Source of the DNA: JAWKUK01 sp964402175
GTDB taxonomy: Bacteria; Planctomycetota; UBA1135; GCA-002686595
Assembly (NCBI GenBank): GCA_964402175.1
Contig: CAYOBN010000006.1
Location: 42,889 to 106,888, forward strand
Length of the DNA: 64,000 bases
Direction of reading: 5' to 3'
A program made the translations under genes and the position numbers. Positions 26,541 through 35,114 of this stretch are shown here, one piece after another. Below the pieces are notes generated by a model that made no database searches, was not told the origin of the DNA, and was given only the letters and a program-made list of their open reading frames with translations. The stretch's first letter is position 1; each line of letters starts with the position of its first letter.

Positions 26541-27373
26541 CACATTCCCGCCCCCCCGTAACGCGCGAGCCCGCGCCGCCAGACGTGGCGGCGCAGGACC
26601 TCCAGGAGCGCCGTGGTCACCCCGAGGATCACCATCCCGCGCGCGACGTCCGCCGAATCGAGTCGGCCCATCAGGACCTCGATCGGCGCGGACATCGACC
26701 AGTACGGAAAGCCGTACTGCAGGACCGCATGCACCGCCGGAGGCATCTGGGACACCGGCAAGAGCGCACCGCCGGTGAAGGAGATGACGAACCAAGCCAT
26801 CACCAGAAGGCTCCACACGACGTCCAGCCAGAAGGCCAGCGCGTTCAGGATGTAATAGACCTGGAACGAGCACCAACTGCCCAGCAACACGAGCGCGAGC
26901 GCGCCCAGCACGGCCTCGGCGGACGCGGGGAACAGCCAATGCGCAGGGGCGACGAGGGCTCCGATCCCCCACGTCAGCGTCGCCACGCCGAGCTGCAGGA
27001 TCGTGTACTGCACGAACCGCGCCGCGGCCAGGACGAAGTAGTCCATCGGCATGACGAGGTACTTCGTCACGCGCCCCTCGAAGATCTGCGTCGAGAGGTC
27101 GAGGGCGCGGTTGTGGAACAGCACCTTACGCACGACGAGGAGGCCCGCGACGTACTGGACGAGCTCGCTGAACGTCCAACCGCGCAAGACCGCGCCCGCT
27201 CCGGCGCTCTTGTAGAGCGCCGCATAGACACACAGCATCACGAGCGGCTCGACGATCCCGTGGCTGACCTCGCGCACGAGGAAACCGACTCGGAAGGCGA
27301 CCTGCTTGCGCAGCTCGTAGGCGGTCGCCTGCGCCAGCAGCGGCCAGAAGGTCCGGCGCGGCTGCTGGTTCAC
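26540..27373 (-). CDS. ABC-2 family permease (DUF990-like), first subunit
   Basis: The 277-residue protein starts at a GTG overlapping the ATPase stop as GTGA. The N-terminus (LLAQATAYELRKQVAFRVGF) and about six hydrophobic segments match the ABC-2 permease family, as does KYLVMPMDYFVLAAARFVQY. It presumably heterodimerises with the next permease, encoded with a one-base overlap. No substrate-binding protein is present, consistent with an exporter. Confidence 0.82.
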   Translation of the reverse strand: MNQQPRRTFWPLLAQATAYELRKQVAFRVGFLVREVSHGIVEPLVMLCVYAALYKSAGAGAVLRGWTFSELVQYVAGLLVVRKVLFHNRALDLSTQIFEGRVTKYLVMPMDYFVLAAARFVQYTILQLGVATLTWGIGALVAPAHWLFPASAEAVLGALALVLLGSWCSFQVYYILNALAFWLDVVWSLLVMAWFVISFTGGALLPVSQMPPAVHAVLQYGFPYWSMSAPIEVLMGRLDSADVARGMVILGVTTALLEVLRRHVWRRGLARYGGAGM

Positions 27374-28425
27374 GGGGCGGGCTCCCGCGGCGTCGACAGG
27401 GGCGCGACGGGGACCGCGCGCCCGCGGTAGAGCTCCTTGACGAGCAGCTCGAGCGGTTGACGCTCGACCGAGAGGTCGCGCACCGGCAGGACGTCGAACA
27501 GCGCGCGCACGAGGGCGGTCAGGCGCTCGGCGGGCACCAGCGCCGTGAGCGCCAGCGCGGTGCGCCCTGCGAGCTCACCGCCGTGGGCCGAGAGCGTCTC
27601 CGCGAGGCGGTTTTCGTCCACGGCCGCGTGCGGTTCGAGGTGCACCTCGATCGCGCGGCGACCGCTGACGCGGCGCGCGAGCTCGACCAGCTCGCCGTCG
27701 AAGAGCACGGAGCCGCGATCGAGGATGACCAGGCGCTCGCACGTGTGCTCGATGTCCTCCATGTCGTGGCTGGTCAGGACCATCGTGATCCCGCGCTCGC
27801 GGCCGAGGCGCACGAGGAACGCGCGGATCGTCTCGCGCGAGACGAGGTCCAGGCCGATCGTCGGTTCGTCCAGGAAGACCACCTCGGGCGCGTGCAGGAA
27901 CGCGCCGATGATCTCCATCTTCATCCGCTGACCGAGCGAGAGCTGCCGCAACTGGATGCCGAGTTTGTCGGTGACCTCCAGCATCGCTGCATACTCGCGC
28001 ACGCGCGCTTCGAAGTCGGCGTGCGGGATGCGATAGACCTCGCGCAGCAGCCGGAACGAGTCGAGCGGCGGCAGATCCCACCAGAGCTGGCTCTTCTGCC
28101 CCATGACGAGCGCAAGGCGGCGCTTCACACCGTCGCTGAGATCGAAGGAGCGCTCGCCCAGGAGGGTCGCTTCACCTGCGCTCGCCGGGACGATGCCCGT
28201 CAACACTTTGACGAGGGTCGTCTTTCCGGCGCCGTTCGAGCCGATCAACCCGACACGCTCGCCGCGCCGCACGACCAGGTCGACTCCGGCGAGGGCCGAG
28301 ATGTCCTTCCAATCGCGCTTCACGAAGTTGCCGAGGATGCCCGCGAGGCCCTTCCGCCGCTCGTACGTGCGGAAGACCTTGTGCACTCCGCGCGCGGCGA
28401 GCGCGACCTCGGGTTCTCCGTTCAC
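27370..28425 (-). CDS. ABC transporter ATP-binding protein of the DUF990-type exporter
   Basis: The 351-residue product has Walker A IGSNGAGKTTLVK, signature LSLGQRMKMEI, Walker B VVFLDEPTIGLD and H-loop TSHD. The N-terminal HKVFRTYERRKGLAGIL extension is typical of ATPases paired with DUF990-type permeases. The GTG at 28425 is chosen because it overlaps the queD stop as GTGA and precedes the first conserved strand. The longer frame to 28545 lies inside queD. The gene is coupled to both permease genes downstream. Confidence 0.9.
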   Translation of the reverse strand: MNGEPEVALAARGVHKVFRTYERRKGLAGILGNFVKRDWKDISALAGVDLVVRRGERVGLIGSNGAGKTTLVKVLTGIVPASAGEATLLGERSFDLSDGVKRRLALVMGQKSQLWWDLPPLDSFRLLREVYRIPHADFEARVREYAAMLEVTDKLGIQLRQLSLGQRMKMEIIGAFLHAPEVVFLDEPTIGLDLVSRETIRAFLVRLGRERGITMVLTSHDMEDIEHTCERLVILDRGSVLFDGELVELARRVSGRRAIEVHLEPHAAVDENRLAETLSAHGGELAGRTALALTALVPAERLTALVRALFDVLPVRDLSVERQPLELLVKELYRGRAVPVAPLSTPREPAP

Positions 28426-28868
28426 AGCGTCCAGTCGGCGTGACAGTTCGGGGTCTCGTAGACACGCAGAGCGACCAGGCGGACACCGCGCGCGCGGGCG
28501 TCGGGCAGGCCGTCGAACGCGCGCTGGAAGCGCGCCGCGAGCCAAGGCGCGATGTTCTCGACGGTCGTGGGCGCGTCGACGACGTGGTGTTTGTCGCCCT
28601 CAACCTGCAGGAACGCGAGCAGCGTGTGGTCGCCCCGATCGACGAGGGTCCCGTGGTCGAGCTCGCCATCGACGATGGCCTTCATCGCGCCGAAGACCTC
28701 GCCGAAGTCGAGCACCATCCCGAGGTCGTCCATGGCCTCGGCCTCCAGCGTCGCGATCGCGACATAGCGGTGGCCGTGCAGGTTGCGGCACTTCGTGGTG
28801 CAGCGGGGACCCAGGCGGTGGGCCATGTCCCACTCGACCTTGCGGGAGATCGTGACGCGTCCAGGCAT
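28422..28868 (-). CDS. queD: 6-carboxytetrahydropterin synthase QueD (6-pyruvoyltetrahydropterin synthase family)
   Basis: QueD converts dihydroneopterin triphosphate to 6-carboxytetrahydropterin, the second step towards queuosine and other 7-deazapurines. The 148-residue protein has the zinc ligand in DMAHRL and the catalytic cysteine plus two zinc histidines in CRNLHGHRY, the CxxxHGH form of QueD. The second catalytic region is LDHGTL and a glutamate follows in VYETPNCHADW. It is transcribed away from folB with 47 bases between, and its stop overlaps the ABC ATPase start. No other que gene is in the window. A role in another pterin pathway is possible. Confidence 0.88.
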   Translation of the reverse strand: MPGRVTISRKVEWDMAHRLGPRCTTKCRNLHGHRYVAIATLEAEAMDDLGMVLDFGEVFGAMKAIVDGELDHGTLVDRGDHTLLAFLQVEGDKHHVVDAPTTVENIAPWLAARFQRAFDGLPDARARGVRLVALRVYETPNCHADWTL

Positions 28869-28915
28869 CGGGGCGGAGAGTCTAACGCGCAGAGATCGGT
28901 TAGTCTCTCGGGGCG

Positions 28916-29290
28916 ATGAGCGATCACCTCCCCGGCTTCGACACGGTCTTCGTGCAGAACCTGCGCGCCTGGACCCTCATCGGGATCCATCCACACGAGC
29001 GGGAGGGGCCCCAGGAGGTCGTCGTGACCGCCCTGTTGGGCACGGACACCCGGGCCGCGGCCGCGCAGGACGACATCCACCAGGCGATCGACTACCGCAA
29101 GGTGGCGCAGCGCCTGCGCCAAGTGGCGGCCGAGGCGCAGTACTGGCTGGTCGAGACCCTCGCCGAGGAGCTCGCGCGGACGTGCCTGGCGGAGTTCGGG
29201 GCCGCCGCCGTGCGGATCACCGTCGAGAAGCCCGGGGTGGTGCCGGGCTCCGATTCCGTAGGCGTCACGATCGAGCGGCGGCGTGACTGA
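28916..29290 (+). CDS. folB: Dihydroneopterin aldolase
   Basis: FolB cleaves 7,8-dihydroneopterin to 6-hydroxymethyl-7,8-dihydropterin and glycolaldehyde in folate synthesis. The 124-residue product has the family opening VFVQNLRAWTLIGIHPHERE, the central IDYRKVAQRLRQV and a glutamate in LVETLAEELAR. The last strand carries the lysine in VRITVEKPGVVPG. Its stop overlaps the folK start by 8 bases. The ATG at 28916 gives a normal family length. Confidence 0.9.
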   Translation: MSDHLPGFDTVFVQNLRAWTLIGIHPHEREGPQEVVVTALLGTDTRAAAAQDDIHQAIDYRKVAQRLRQVAAEAQYWLVETLAEELARTCLAEFGAAAVRITVEKPGVVPGSDSVGVTIERRRD

Positions 29291-29651
29291 GCCCCGCCGA
29301 CGGCTCGTCCGCATCGGGCTCGGCTCGAACCATCGGGCGGAGGAGAACCTGGCGCGGGCCCGGCAGGAGCTGCTCGCCGATCCGGACCTCGTGTCCGTGC
29401 GGCTCTCCGCGGAGCGCTCTGGGCCCGCCGCGGAGGGCGGGGTCGGGGTCTACGTGAACCAGCTCCTCACGGCCGAGAGCGCGCTCGCGACGGACCTCCT
29501 CGCCGCGCGCTTGAAGGCGCTCGAAGCGCGCCTCGGACGGGTGCGCGATGGCAGCGGGATCGTCGCGATCGACCTGGACCTCTTGGCGGTCGACGGGGAG
29601 TTCGAGGAGCCCGAGCTGCGCGCCGCGCCCCACTGGCGGGCGCTCCTGTGA
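29283..29651 (+). CDS. folK: Short HPPK-like pyrophosphokinase (FolK)
   Basis: FolK transfers pyrophosphate from ATP to 6-hydroxymethyl-dihydropterin. The GTG at 29283 gives 122 residues, compared with about 160 in typical HPPK. The ATP-loop start IGLGSNHRAEENLARARQEL is present. So is the Mg-binding region, seen as LGRVRDGSGIVAIDLDLL. The chain ends at APHWRALL, so the usual C-terminal segment after the PHP motif is missing and the middle loops are short. Position directly after folB supports the assignment. Activity of the shortened form is not certain. Confidence 0.72.
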   Translation: MTEPRRRLVRIGLGSNHRAEENLARARQELLADPDLVSVRLSAERSGPAAEGGVGVYVNQLLTAESALATDLLAARLKALEARLGRVRDGSGIVAIDLDLLAVDGEFEEPELRAAPHWRALL

Positions 29652-29664
29652 CGGGGCGCGCGGG

Positions 29665-30384
29665 TCAGAGCATCCAGCCGCCGGCGACCTCGAGGTTCTG
29701 ACCGACGACGTGGCTGGCTTCGTCGGAGACGAGCCACGCGGCGGCAGCGGCGGCTTCGCGCATCTCGGCGGCGCGGCCGATGGGGATCTCGGTCCAGAGG
29801 CTCGGGTCGAGGGTGTCCGGCGCCGCGGCGCCGTGCGGGACGAAGCCGGGCGAGAGCATGTTCACGCGCACGCCGAAGGGCGCCTCTTCGAGCGCCATGC
29901 CGCGCATCGTGACGAGCAGCGCGCTCTTCGCGGCGATGTACGCGGTGGTGACTTTGCGCGCGCGCCAGCGCTCGATGCCGGCGCAGCCGAAGAAGAGCCA
30001 TGCGCCGCGCGAGGCGCGCACCGCAGCGCGCGCGGCTTCGATCAGGTGCAGGGCGGTCACGACGTTGCCGTCGTAGAGCTCGCGGAAGAGCGCGACCCCG
30101 GATTGGGACAGCGGCGCGGTCGCGTAGGGACCGACCGCGTGCACAACGGTGTCGAGCCGGCCGTCGACGGCGAGGACGGCGCCGACGAGCGCCTCGGCCG
30201 CGCCTGCGTCCACGAGGTCCGCGCGGTGGACGCGGTCGGCGCCGAACTCGGCGGTGAGGTCCGCGGGCGGCGGGCCCGTGCGGTGGACGACGTGGACGCA
30301 GTACCCGCGGCTCTGCAGGGTGCGCGCGACACCGAGCCCGATGCCCTGGGCCGAGCCCGTGACGAGTGCGATCTTCTGCTGCAT
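29665..30384 (-). CDS. SDR-family oxidoreductase lacking the usual catalytic serine
   Basis: The 239-residue protein is a classical short-chain dehydrogenase: nucleotide-binding TGSAQGIGLG, VHAVGPYA in place of NNAG, and the YxxxK pair in TAYIAAKSALL. The serine normally found 13 residues before the tyrosine is Gly (FFGCAGIERW). It converges on folB-folK. Pteridine reductases of the SDR family also lack that serine, so a pterin substrate is possible, but the glycine motif is not of the PTR1 kind. The call stays at family level. Confidence 0.8.
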   Translation of the reverse strand: MQQKIALVTGSAQGIGLGVARTLQSRGYCVHVVHRTGPPPADLTAEFGADRVHRADLVDAGAAEALVGAVLAVDGRLDTVVHAVGPYATAPLSQSGVALFRELYDGNVVTALHLIEAARAAVRASRGAWLFFGCAGIERWRARKVTTAYIAAKSALLVTMRGMALEEAPFGVRVNMLSPGFVPHGAAAPDTLDPSLWTEIPIGRAAEMREAAAAAAWLVSDEASHVVGQNLEVAGGWML

Positions 30385-30433
30385 GGCGGCGGTTCGAGAC
30401 TACGATAAGGGTTCGGACGCCGAGGCCCCTACG

Positions 30434-31342
30434 ATGCAGATCGTCGACTTCCACAGCCACTTCTTCAGCCGCCCTTTCTTCGATGCGCTCGCGGCGCTCT
30501 CGCCGCAGCCCGGGACCCCGAGCGAGCGGCTGGCGCGGGTCGCGGAGGCGACGGGGATCGAGCTGCCGTCGACGGACGTCGGGGTGCACCTCGGCCGTTG
30601 GCTGCAAGCGCTCGACACACACGGCGTCAGCCATCTGGTCAGCTTCGCGAGCGCGCCGGAGGAGATCCCGGCGGTCGCGGAGGCCGCCAGCCTCGCCGGG
30701 GGACGCTTGACACCGATCGCGGTGTGCAATCCGCTGGCGGAGGGCGCCGCGGAGCGTGTGGAAGCGCTGCTCGCGACCCGTGGCTTCCGCGGCGTGCTGT
30801 TGTTCCCGGCGATGCACCACTATTCGCCGGCGGACCCGCGCTGCGCGCCGGTCTTCGCGGCGCTGGCGAGGCATCGCGGCATCGCGTATGTGCACTGCGG
30901 GTTGCTGGTGGTGAAGCTGCGCGATCTCCTGGGGCTGCCGCGGCGCTACGACCTGCGGTTTGCGAACCCGTTGGATGTGATCCCTGTGGCGGATGCGCAC
31001 CCGGAGGCGACGTTCTGCATCCCGCACTTCGGCGGCGGGTTCTTCCGAGAGGTGCTGCTCGCGGGGGCGCAGTGCAAGAACGTCGTCACGGACACGTCGT
31101 CGACGAACTCGTGGACGCGCACGCAGCCGTGGAACCCGACGTTACGGGATGTGTTCGACCGGGCGCTGGACGTGCTGGGCCCGGAGCGCGTGCTGTTCGG
31201 CACGGACTCGAACACGTTCCCAGCGGGCTGGCGCAAGGAGCGCTTGGAGGCGCAGCTCGCGGTGTGCGAGGACCTGGGTTTGACGACCGAAGAGAAGTCG
31301 CTGGTCTTCGGCGGGGCGGCGCGTCGTCTGCTGGCCCTCTGA
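30434..31342 (+). CDS. Amidohydrolase-2 family metal-dependent hydrolase
   Basis: The 302-residue protein opens with VDFHSHFFSRPFFDAL, the HxH metal site of the amidohydrolase-2 (ACMSD-like) family. Further conserved elements are the histidine in IAYVHCGLLV, CIPHFGGGFFREVL and the terminal LFGTDSNTFPAGW with its metal aspartate. The substrate is unknown. The ATG at 30434 is used; the frame is open upstream but overlaps the divergent SDR gene. A hairpin repeat begins 11 bases after the stop. Confidence 0.82.
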   Translation: MQIVDFHSHFFSRPFFDALAALSPQPGTPSERLARVAEATGIELPSTDVGVHLGRWLQALDTHGVSHLVSFASAPEEIPAVAEAASLAGGRLTPIAVCNPLAEGAAERVEALLATRGFRGVLLFPAMHHYSPADPRCAPVFAALARHRGIAYVHCGLLVVKLRDLLGLPRRYDLRFANPLDVIPVADAHPEATFCIPHFGGGFFREVLLAGAQCKNVVTDTSSTNSWTRTQPWNPTLRDVFDRALDVLGPERVLFGTDSNTFPAGWRKERLEAQLAVCEDLGLTTEEKSLVFGGAARRLLAL

Positions 31343-31352
31343 CCGGGACTGC

Positions 31353-31459
31353 GTCGAACGGTACCAGGTACGAGTTGGCGGTGCGGCCCACGCTCCCGCG
31401 CGCTCTGCGCGCGCGAGAGCGTGCGCCGCACCGCCAACTCGTACCTGGTACGGTTCTAC
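31353..31459. repeat. Hairpin repeat, copy 2 (107 bp, complete)
   Basis: The left arm (31353 onward, GTCGAACGGTACCAGGTACG and GTTGGCGG) and the right arm (CCGCCAACTCGTACCTGGTA, then CGGTTCTAC) are near-perfect reverse complements over about 29 bases. The inner stem continues through the CACGCTC and GAGCGTG regions. It lies between the convergent amidohydrolase and EboB-like genes, 11 bases after a stop codon. Confidence 0.9.
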
Positions 31460-31484
31460 GGGGACCGCCGGGGTCGAACTCGGA

Positions 31485-32387
31485 CTAGCTTTGCGTTCCC
31501 GACACGCGCGGTGTTTGGCCGCGCAGTACGGAGTTGTCGCTGAAGAGCTGGCGCTGGTCGATCACGGGTGCGGCTGCGAGCGCGGCGAAGTCGATCTGGC
31601 CCGATTGGCCGTAGGCGTCCAGCGCGTTCTGCCAGGTCGTCTTGCGGACGGCCTCCGGGTGGATGCCCTGGTCCAACATCAGGCGCGCGGTCTTCGGCAC
31701 CGACAGCGGGTCGCTGACGCCCCAGTCGCAGCTCGAGTCCACGATCACCCGCTCCGCGCCGTACTGCTTCACGAGCTCCGCCATCCGCGCGGCGCCCATC
31801 TTCGTGCCCGGGTAGATCGTGAACGCAGCCCAGGCGCCCGCGTTCAGCGTGTCCTCGATCGTCTCTTCGTTGTTGTGGTCGATGATGAGCTTGCCCATAT
31901 CGACGCCCAGGTGGCGCGCGACCTCGAGGCTGCGCCGGATGCCGCGCTTCTTGTCGCGGTGCGGCGAGTGCACCATCACCACCATGTCGTGGTCCTTGGC
32001 GAACTGGAGCTGCCACTCGTAGGCGCGCTCCTCCGCAGGGGTGATCTCGTCGTAGCCGATCTCACCGATCGCGACGACCCCTTCTTTGAGCGCGAAGCGC
32101 GGCAGGATCTCCAGCACGTCGCGCGCGAGGCCCTCGTTGTTCGCCTCTTTCGAGTTGAGCCCGATCGCGCAGAAGTGCTGGATGCCGAACTGCGACGCTC
32201 GGAAACGCTCCCAGCCCACGAGGCTCGCGAAGTAGTCGACGAACGAGCCGACGTTGGTGCGCGGCTGGCCCAGCCAGAACGCGGGCTCGATCAGAGCGCG
32301 CACCCCGGCCGCGGCCATGTTCTGGTAGTCGTCGGTCGTCCGCGACGTCATGTGAGCGTGCGGATCGAAGAAGCTCATGCCGGTCAT
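31485..32387 (-). CDS. eboB: TatD-like metal-dependent hydrolase, EboB-like
   Basis: The 300-residue protein starts MTGMSFFDPHAHMTSRTTDD, with an HxH metal motif of TatD-type amidohydrolases. Other metal-site elements are VVAIGEIGYDEITPAEE, VMVHSPHRDKKRG and VIVDSSCDWGVSDPL. The pairing with an EboA-like gene, joined by an ATGA overlap, matches the first two genes of the ebo cluster. In cyanobacteria and other bacteria that cluster is linked to export of secondary-metabolite precursors. Other ebo genes (UbiA-like eboC, sugar-phosphate-cyclase-like eboD and so on) are not in this window. Confidence 0.75.
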   Translation of the reverse strand: MTGMSFFDPHAHMTSRTTDDYQNMAAAGVRALIEPAFWLGQPRTNVGSFVDYFASLVGWERFRASQFGIQHFCAIGLNSKEANNEGLARDVLEILPRFALKEGVVAIGEIGYDEITPAEERAYEWQLQFAKDHDMVVMVHSPHRDKKRGIRRSLEVARHLGVDMGKLIIDHNNEETIEDTLNAGAWAAFTIYPGTKMGAARMAELVKQYGAERVIVDSSCDWGVSDPLSVPKTARLMLDQGIHPEAVRKTTWQNALDAYGQSGQIDFAALAAAPVIDQRQLFSDNSVLRGQTPRVSGTQS

Positions 32388-33307
32388 CGGGGCTCGTCCT
32401 CGCGCAGCGCCTGCCAGGCGCTTTGGCTGTGGTCCCCCGCCAGCGCCCGGCGGGCGACGGCGGAGAGGTCGGGGTCGGCGCTGCCGGCGAGCTCCTCGAG
32501 CTCGGCCACCGCGCCGATGCGGCCGAGGGCCAGCACTGCCGCGGTGCGGCCGGGCCCAGCTCCAGCAGCGATCTCGGCTGCGAGCGCGCGGCGCGCGCGC
32601 CCGGGCTCGGACGGGGTCACGCAGAGCCAGAGCTCCGGCGAGATCGGCCGCCCCGCGCTGCGCCGCTCTTCGGCCGCGTCCAGCACCATGCGGGTCAGCT
32701 CCGCATCGCGGCGCCCGTCGAGCCCGTAGACCCGCCACAGCGGCGCGCCGACGAAGATCGCCTTGACGCACATCTGGCGCCAAGCGATGTCATCGAAGTG
32801 CCGCACGGGGTACCCGGTATCGCAGACATCCGCGCGGAACACCGTCTGCATGTTGGTGCGACAGCCCTCGGCCGCGCGCCACGCGAAGCGCTCGCCCTGC
32901 GGCAGGAACTGCAGCGAACGGTAGAGCGCGCAGAGCTCGCCCTCGTCCGCGTAGCGGAACGCGTCTTCGAGCGCCGCAGGCAGCTCCCCCGCGTGCCCCG
33001 CCGCAGTGGCGAGCACGAGCGCTACGCGCACCGCCTCCAGCAGGCTCCAACGCTCGGGGTTCCAGCCCGGGCACGCCGCCGCGGCCCGCGCGCGCTCGTC
33101 GGCGGTCGGTGCCAGCGGGCCACGGGGCGCGAAGCGGCTCGCAAGTGAGAGGGACTCCGCCAACCGCGCGGGCCCGCCCGGGCCCGCGAGCAGGGCGCTC
33201 CGCTCGGCCAGCCAACGCGCGCCGCGCGCGTCGAGGCGCGGTTCGAGGAGCCCACCGAGGACGGACGCACTCGCGTCGAGGGTCGCAGACGCTGCCATGG
33301 GAGGCAT
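32384..33307 (-). CDS. eboA: EboA domain protein
   Basis: The 307-residue product has the EboA-type central sequence CRTNMQTVFRADVCDTGYPV followed by HFDDIAWRQMCVKAIFVGAP, preceded by an all-helical N-terminal half. The C-terminal part contains HEAT-like helices (RTAAVLALGRIGAVAELEEL). EboA is of unknown biochemical function. Its gene normally heads ebo clusters, as here, where the next gene overlaps by 4 bases. Both ATG codons at 33307 and 33298 are possible; the first is used. Assignment is from recalled family sequence features. Confidence 0.72.
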   Translation of the reverse strand: MPPMAASATLDASASVLGGLLEPRLDARGARWLAERSALLAGPGGPARLAESLSLASRFAPRGPLAPTADERARAAAACPGWNPERWSLLEAVRVALVLATAAGHAGELPAALEDAFRYADEGELCALYRSLQFLPQGERFAWRAAEGCRTNMQTVFRADVCDTGYPVRHFDDIAWRQMCVKAIFVGAPLWRVYGLDGRRDAELTRMVLDAAEERRSAGRPISPELWLCVTPSEPGRARRALAAEIAAGAGPGRTAAVLALGRIGAVAELEELAGSADPDLSAVARRALAGDHSQSAWQALREDEPR

Positions 33308-33467
33308 GATGGACCGCGCCGCCGCGCGCTGCCAGCGTCCCGTGCGCGGTTCTCACCGGGGGCCCAGGCGGACTGCGGCAGCACGACACAGCGTTCCCCC
33401 TCGCAATCGCTCGCGCAGGGACCGATCATCACGCGCCCCTGCCCCCCGACCCCACTCGAGGCCCAGC

Positions 33468-35102
33468 ATGACCCACGGAATCTTCCGCGTCCCCCACCCC
33501 GTCAACGAGCCCGTACGCGGCTATGCCCCCGGCAGCCCGGAGCGCGCGCACCTCGTCGAGCGCCTCGACGACATGGCCGGCGAGGTGGTCGAGATCCCGC
33601 TGCTGATCGGCGGCGCCGAGGTCCGCACCGGCGACTTCGACGAAGTCGTGATGCCCCACGCCCACGGGCACCTCCTGGCGCGGGTCCACAAAGCGGGCGC
33701 GGCCGAGACGCGCCGAGCGATCGACGCCGCCGAGGCTGCGCGTCACGACTGGGAGCGGCTGCCGTGGGAGGAGCGCGCCGCGGTGTTCCTGCGCGCGGCG
33801 GACCTGCTCGCGGGGCCTTGGCGCGACACGATCAACGCCTCGACGATGCTCGGCCAGTCGAAGACCGCGCACCAATCCGAGATCGATGCCGCCTGCGAGC
33901 TGGCGGACTTCTTCCGCTTCAACGCCGCCTACGCGCAGCAACTCTACGGTGAACAACCGATCTCCGGCCCGGGGATGTGGAACCGCCTCGAGCACCGTCC
34001 GCTCGACGGCTTCGTGCTCGCGATCACGCCATTCAACTTCACGTCGATCGCGGTGAACCTGCCAGCCGCGCCGGCGCTGATGGGCAACACCGCGCTCTGG
34101 AAGCCGTCGCTGACGTCGGCGCTGTCGAACTACTACGGCATGCGCCTGCTGGAGGCCGCTGGCCTGCCGCCGGGTGTCATCAACTTCATCCCGGGTGATG
34201 GACCGCCGGTCGGTGAGGCCGCGCTGGCGGATCCGCGCCTCGGCGGCGTGCACTTCACGGGCTCGACAGCCACGTTCCAGCACATCTGGCGGACGGTGGG
34301 CCAGAACATCGGCTCGTATGCGCAGTACCCGCGCCTCGTCGGCGAGACCGGCGGCAAGGACTTCGTGTTCGTGCACACCTCAGCGGATCCGCGCGCGGTC
34401 GCGGTGGCGCTCGCACGCGGCGCGTTCGAGTACCAAGGGCAGAAGTGCAGCGCCGCCAGCCGCGCGTACGTGCCCCGCTCGCGGTGGAAGGCGATCCGCG
34501 AAGAGCTCGTCGCGATCACACGCGAGATGCAGATGGGCGATGTCCGCGATTTCAAGAACTTCCTCGGCGCCGTCATCGATCGCCGGTCGTTCTCGAAGCT
34601 GAAGGCCGCACAGAAGCTGGCGAACGACGACAAGCAGGTCGAGGTCATCGTCGGAGGCGGCGCGGACGACACCGTCGGTTACTTCGTGGAGCCGACCGTC
34701 GCCGTCGTCCAGGACCCGAAACACGAGCTGATGCGCACGGAGTACTTCGGGCCACTGCTCAGCGTCTACGTCTACGAAGACAGCCGCTTCGAAGAGACGC
34801 TCGGGCTGTGTGCGACGACTTCGCCGTACGCGCTCACGGGCGCGATCTTCGCCGACGATCGCGCCGCAGTGCGCCGCGCGACGGACGCCCTGCGCTTCGC
34901 GGCGGGCAACTTCTACGTCAACGACAAACCCACGGGCGCCGTCGTCGGGCAGCAGCCGTTCGGCGGTTCGCGCGCCTCCGGCACCAACGACAAAGCGGGC
35001 TCGCTCCTGAACCTCCTGCGCTGGGTCAGCCCGCGCACGATCAAGGAGACCTTCGTCCCGCCGCGCGATTGGCGCTATCCGTTCCTCGATCACAAGGCTT
35101 GA
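33468..35102 (+). CDS. pruA: 1-pyrroline-5-carboxylate dehydrogenase (ALDH4 type)
   Basis: This enzyme oxidises glutamate semialdehyde to glutamate in proline catabolism. The 544-residue protein begins with IFRVPHPVNEPVRGYAPGS, as in the stand-alone ALDH4-type enzymes. It has the catalytic glutamate in RLVGETGGKD and the catalytic cysteine in YQGQKCSAASRAYV. Cofactor and structural motifs ITPFNFTSIAVNLPAAPALM and HFTGSTATFQHIW are present. No proline dehydrogenase gene is adjacent. The ATG at 33468 gives the normal length. Confidence 0.94.
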   Translation: MTHGIFRVPHPVNEPVRGYAPGSPERAHLVERLDDMAGEVVEIPLLIGGAEVRTGDFDEVVMPHAHGHLLARVHKAGAAETRRAIDAAEAARHDWERLPWEERAAVFLRAADLLAGPWRDTINASTMLGQSKTAHQSEIDAACELADFFRFNAAYAQQLYGEQPISGPGMWNRLEHRPLDGFVLAITPFNFTSIAVNLPAAPALMGNTALWKPSLTSALSNYYGMRLLEAAGLPPGVINFIPGDGPPVGEAALADPRLGGVHFTGSTATFQHIWRTVGQNIGSYAQYPRLVGETGGKDFVFVHTSADPRAVAVALARGAFEYQGQKCSAASRAYVPRSRWKAIREELVAITREMQMGDVRDFKNFLGAVIDRRSFSKLKAAQKLANDDKQVEVIVGGGADDTVGYFVEPTVAVVQDPKHELMRTEYFGPLLSVYVYEDSRFEETLGLCATTSPYALTGAIFADDRAAVRRATDALRFAAGNFYVNDKPTGAVVGQQPFGGSRASGTNDKAGSLLNLLRWVSPRTIKETFVPPRDWRYPFLDHKA

Positions 35103-35114
35103 TGGGGTCGCTCC

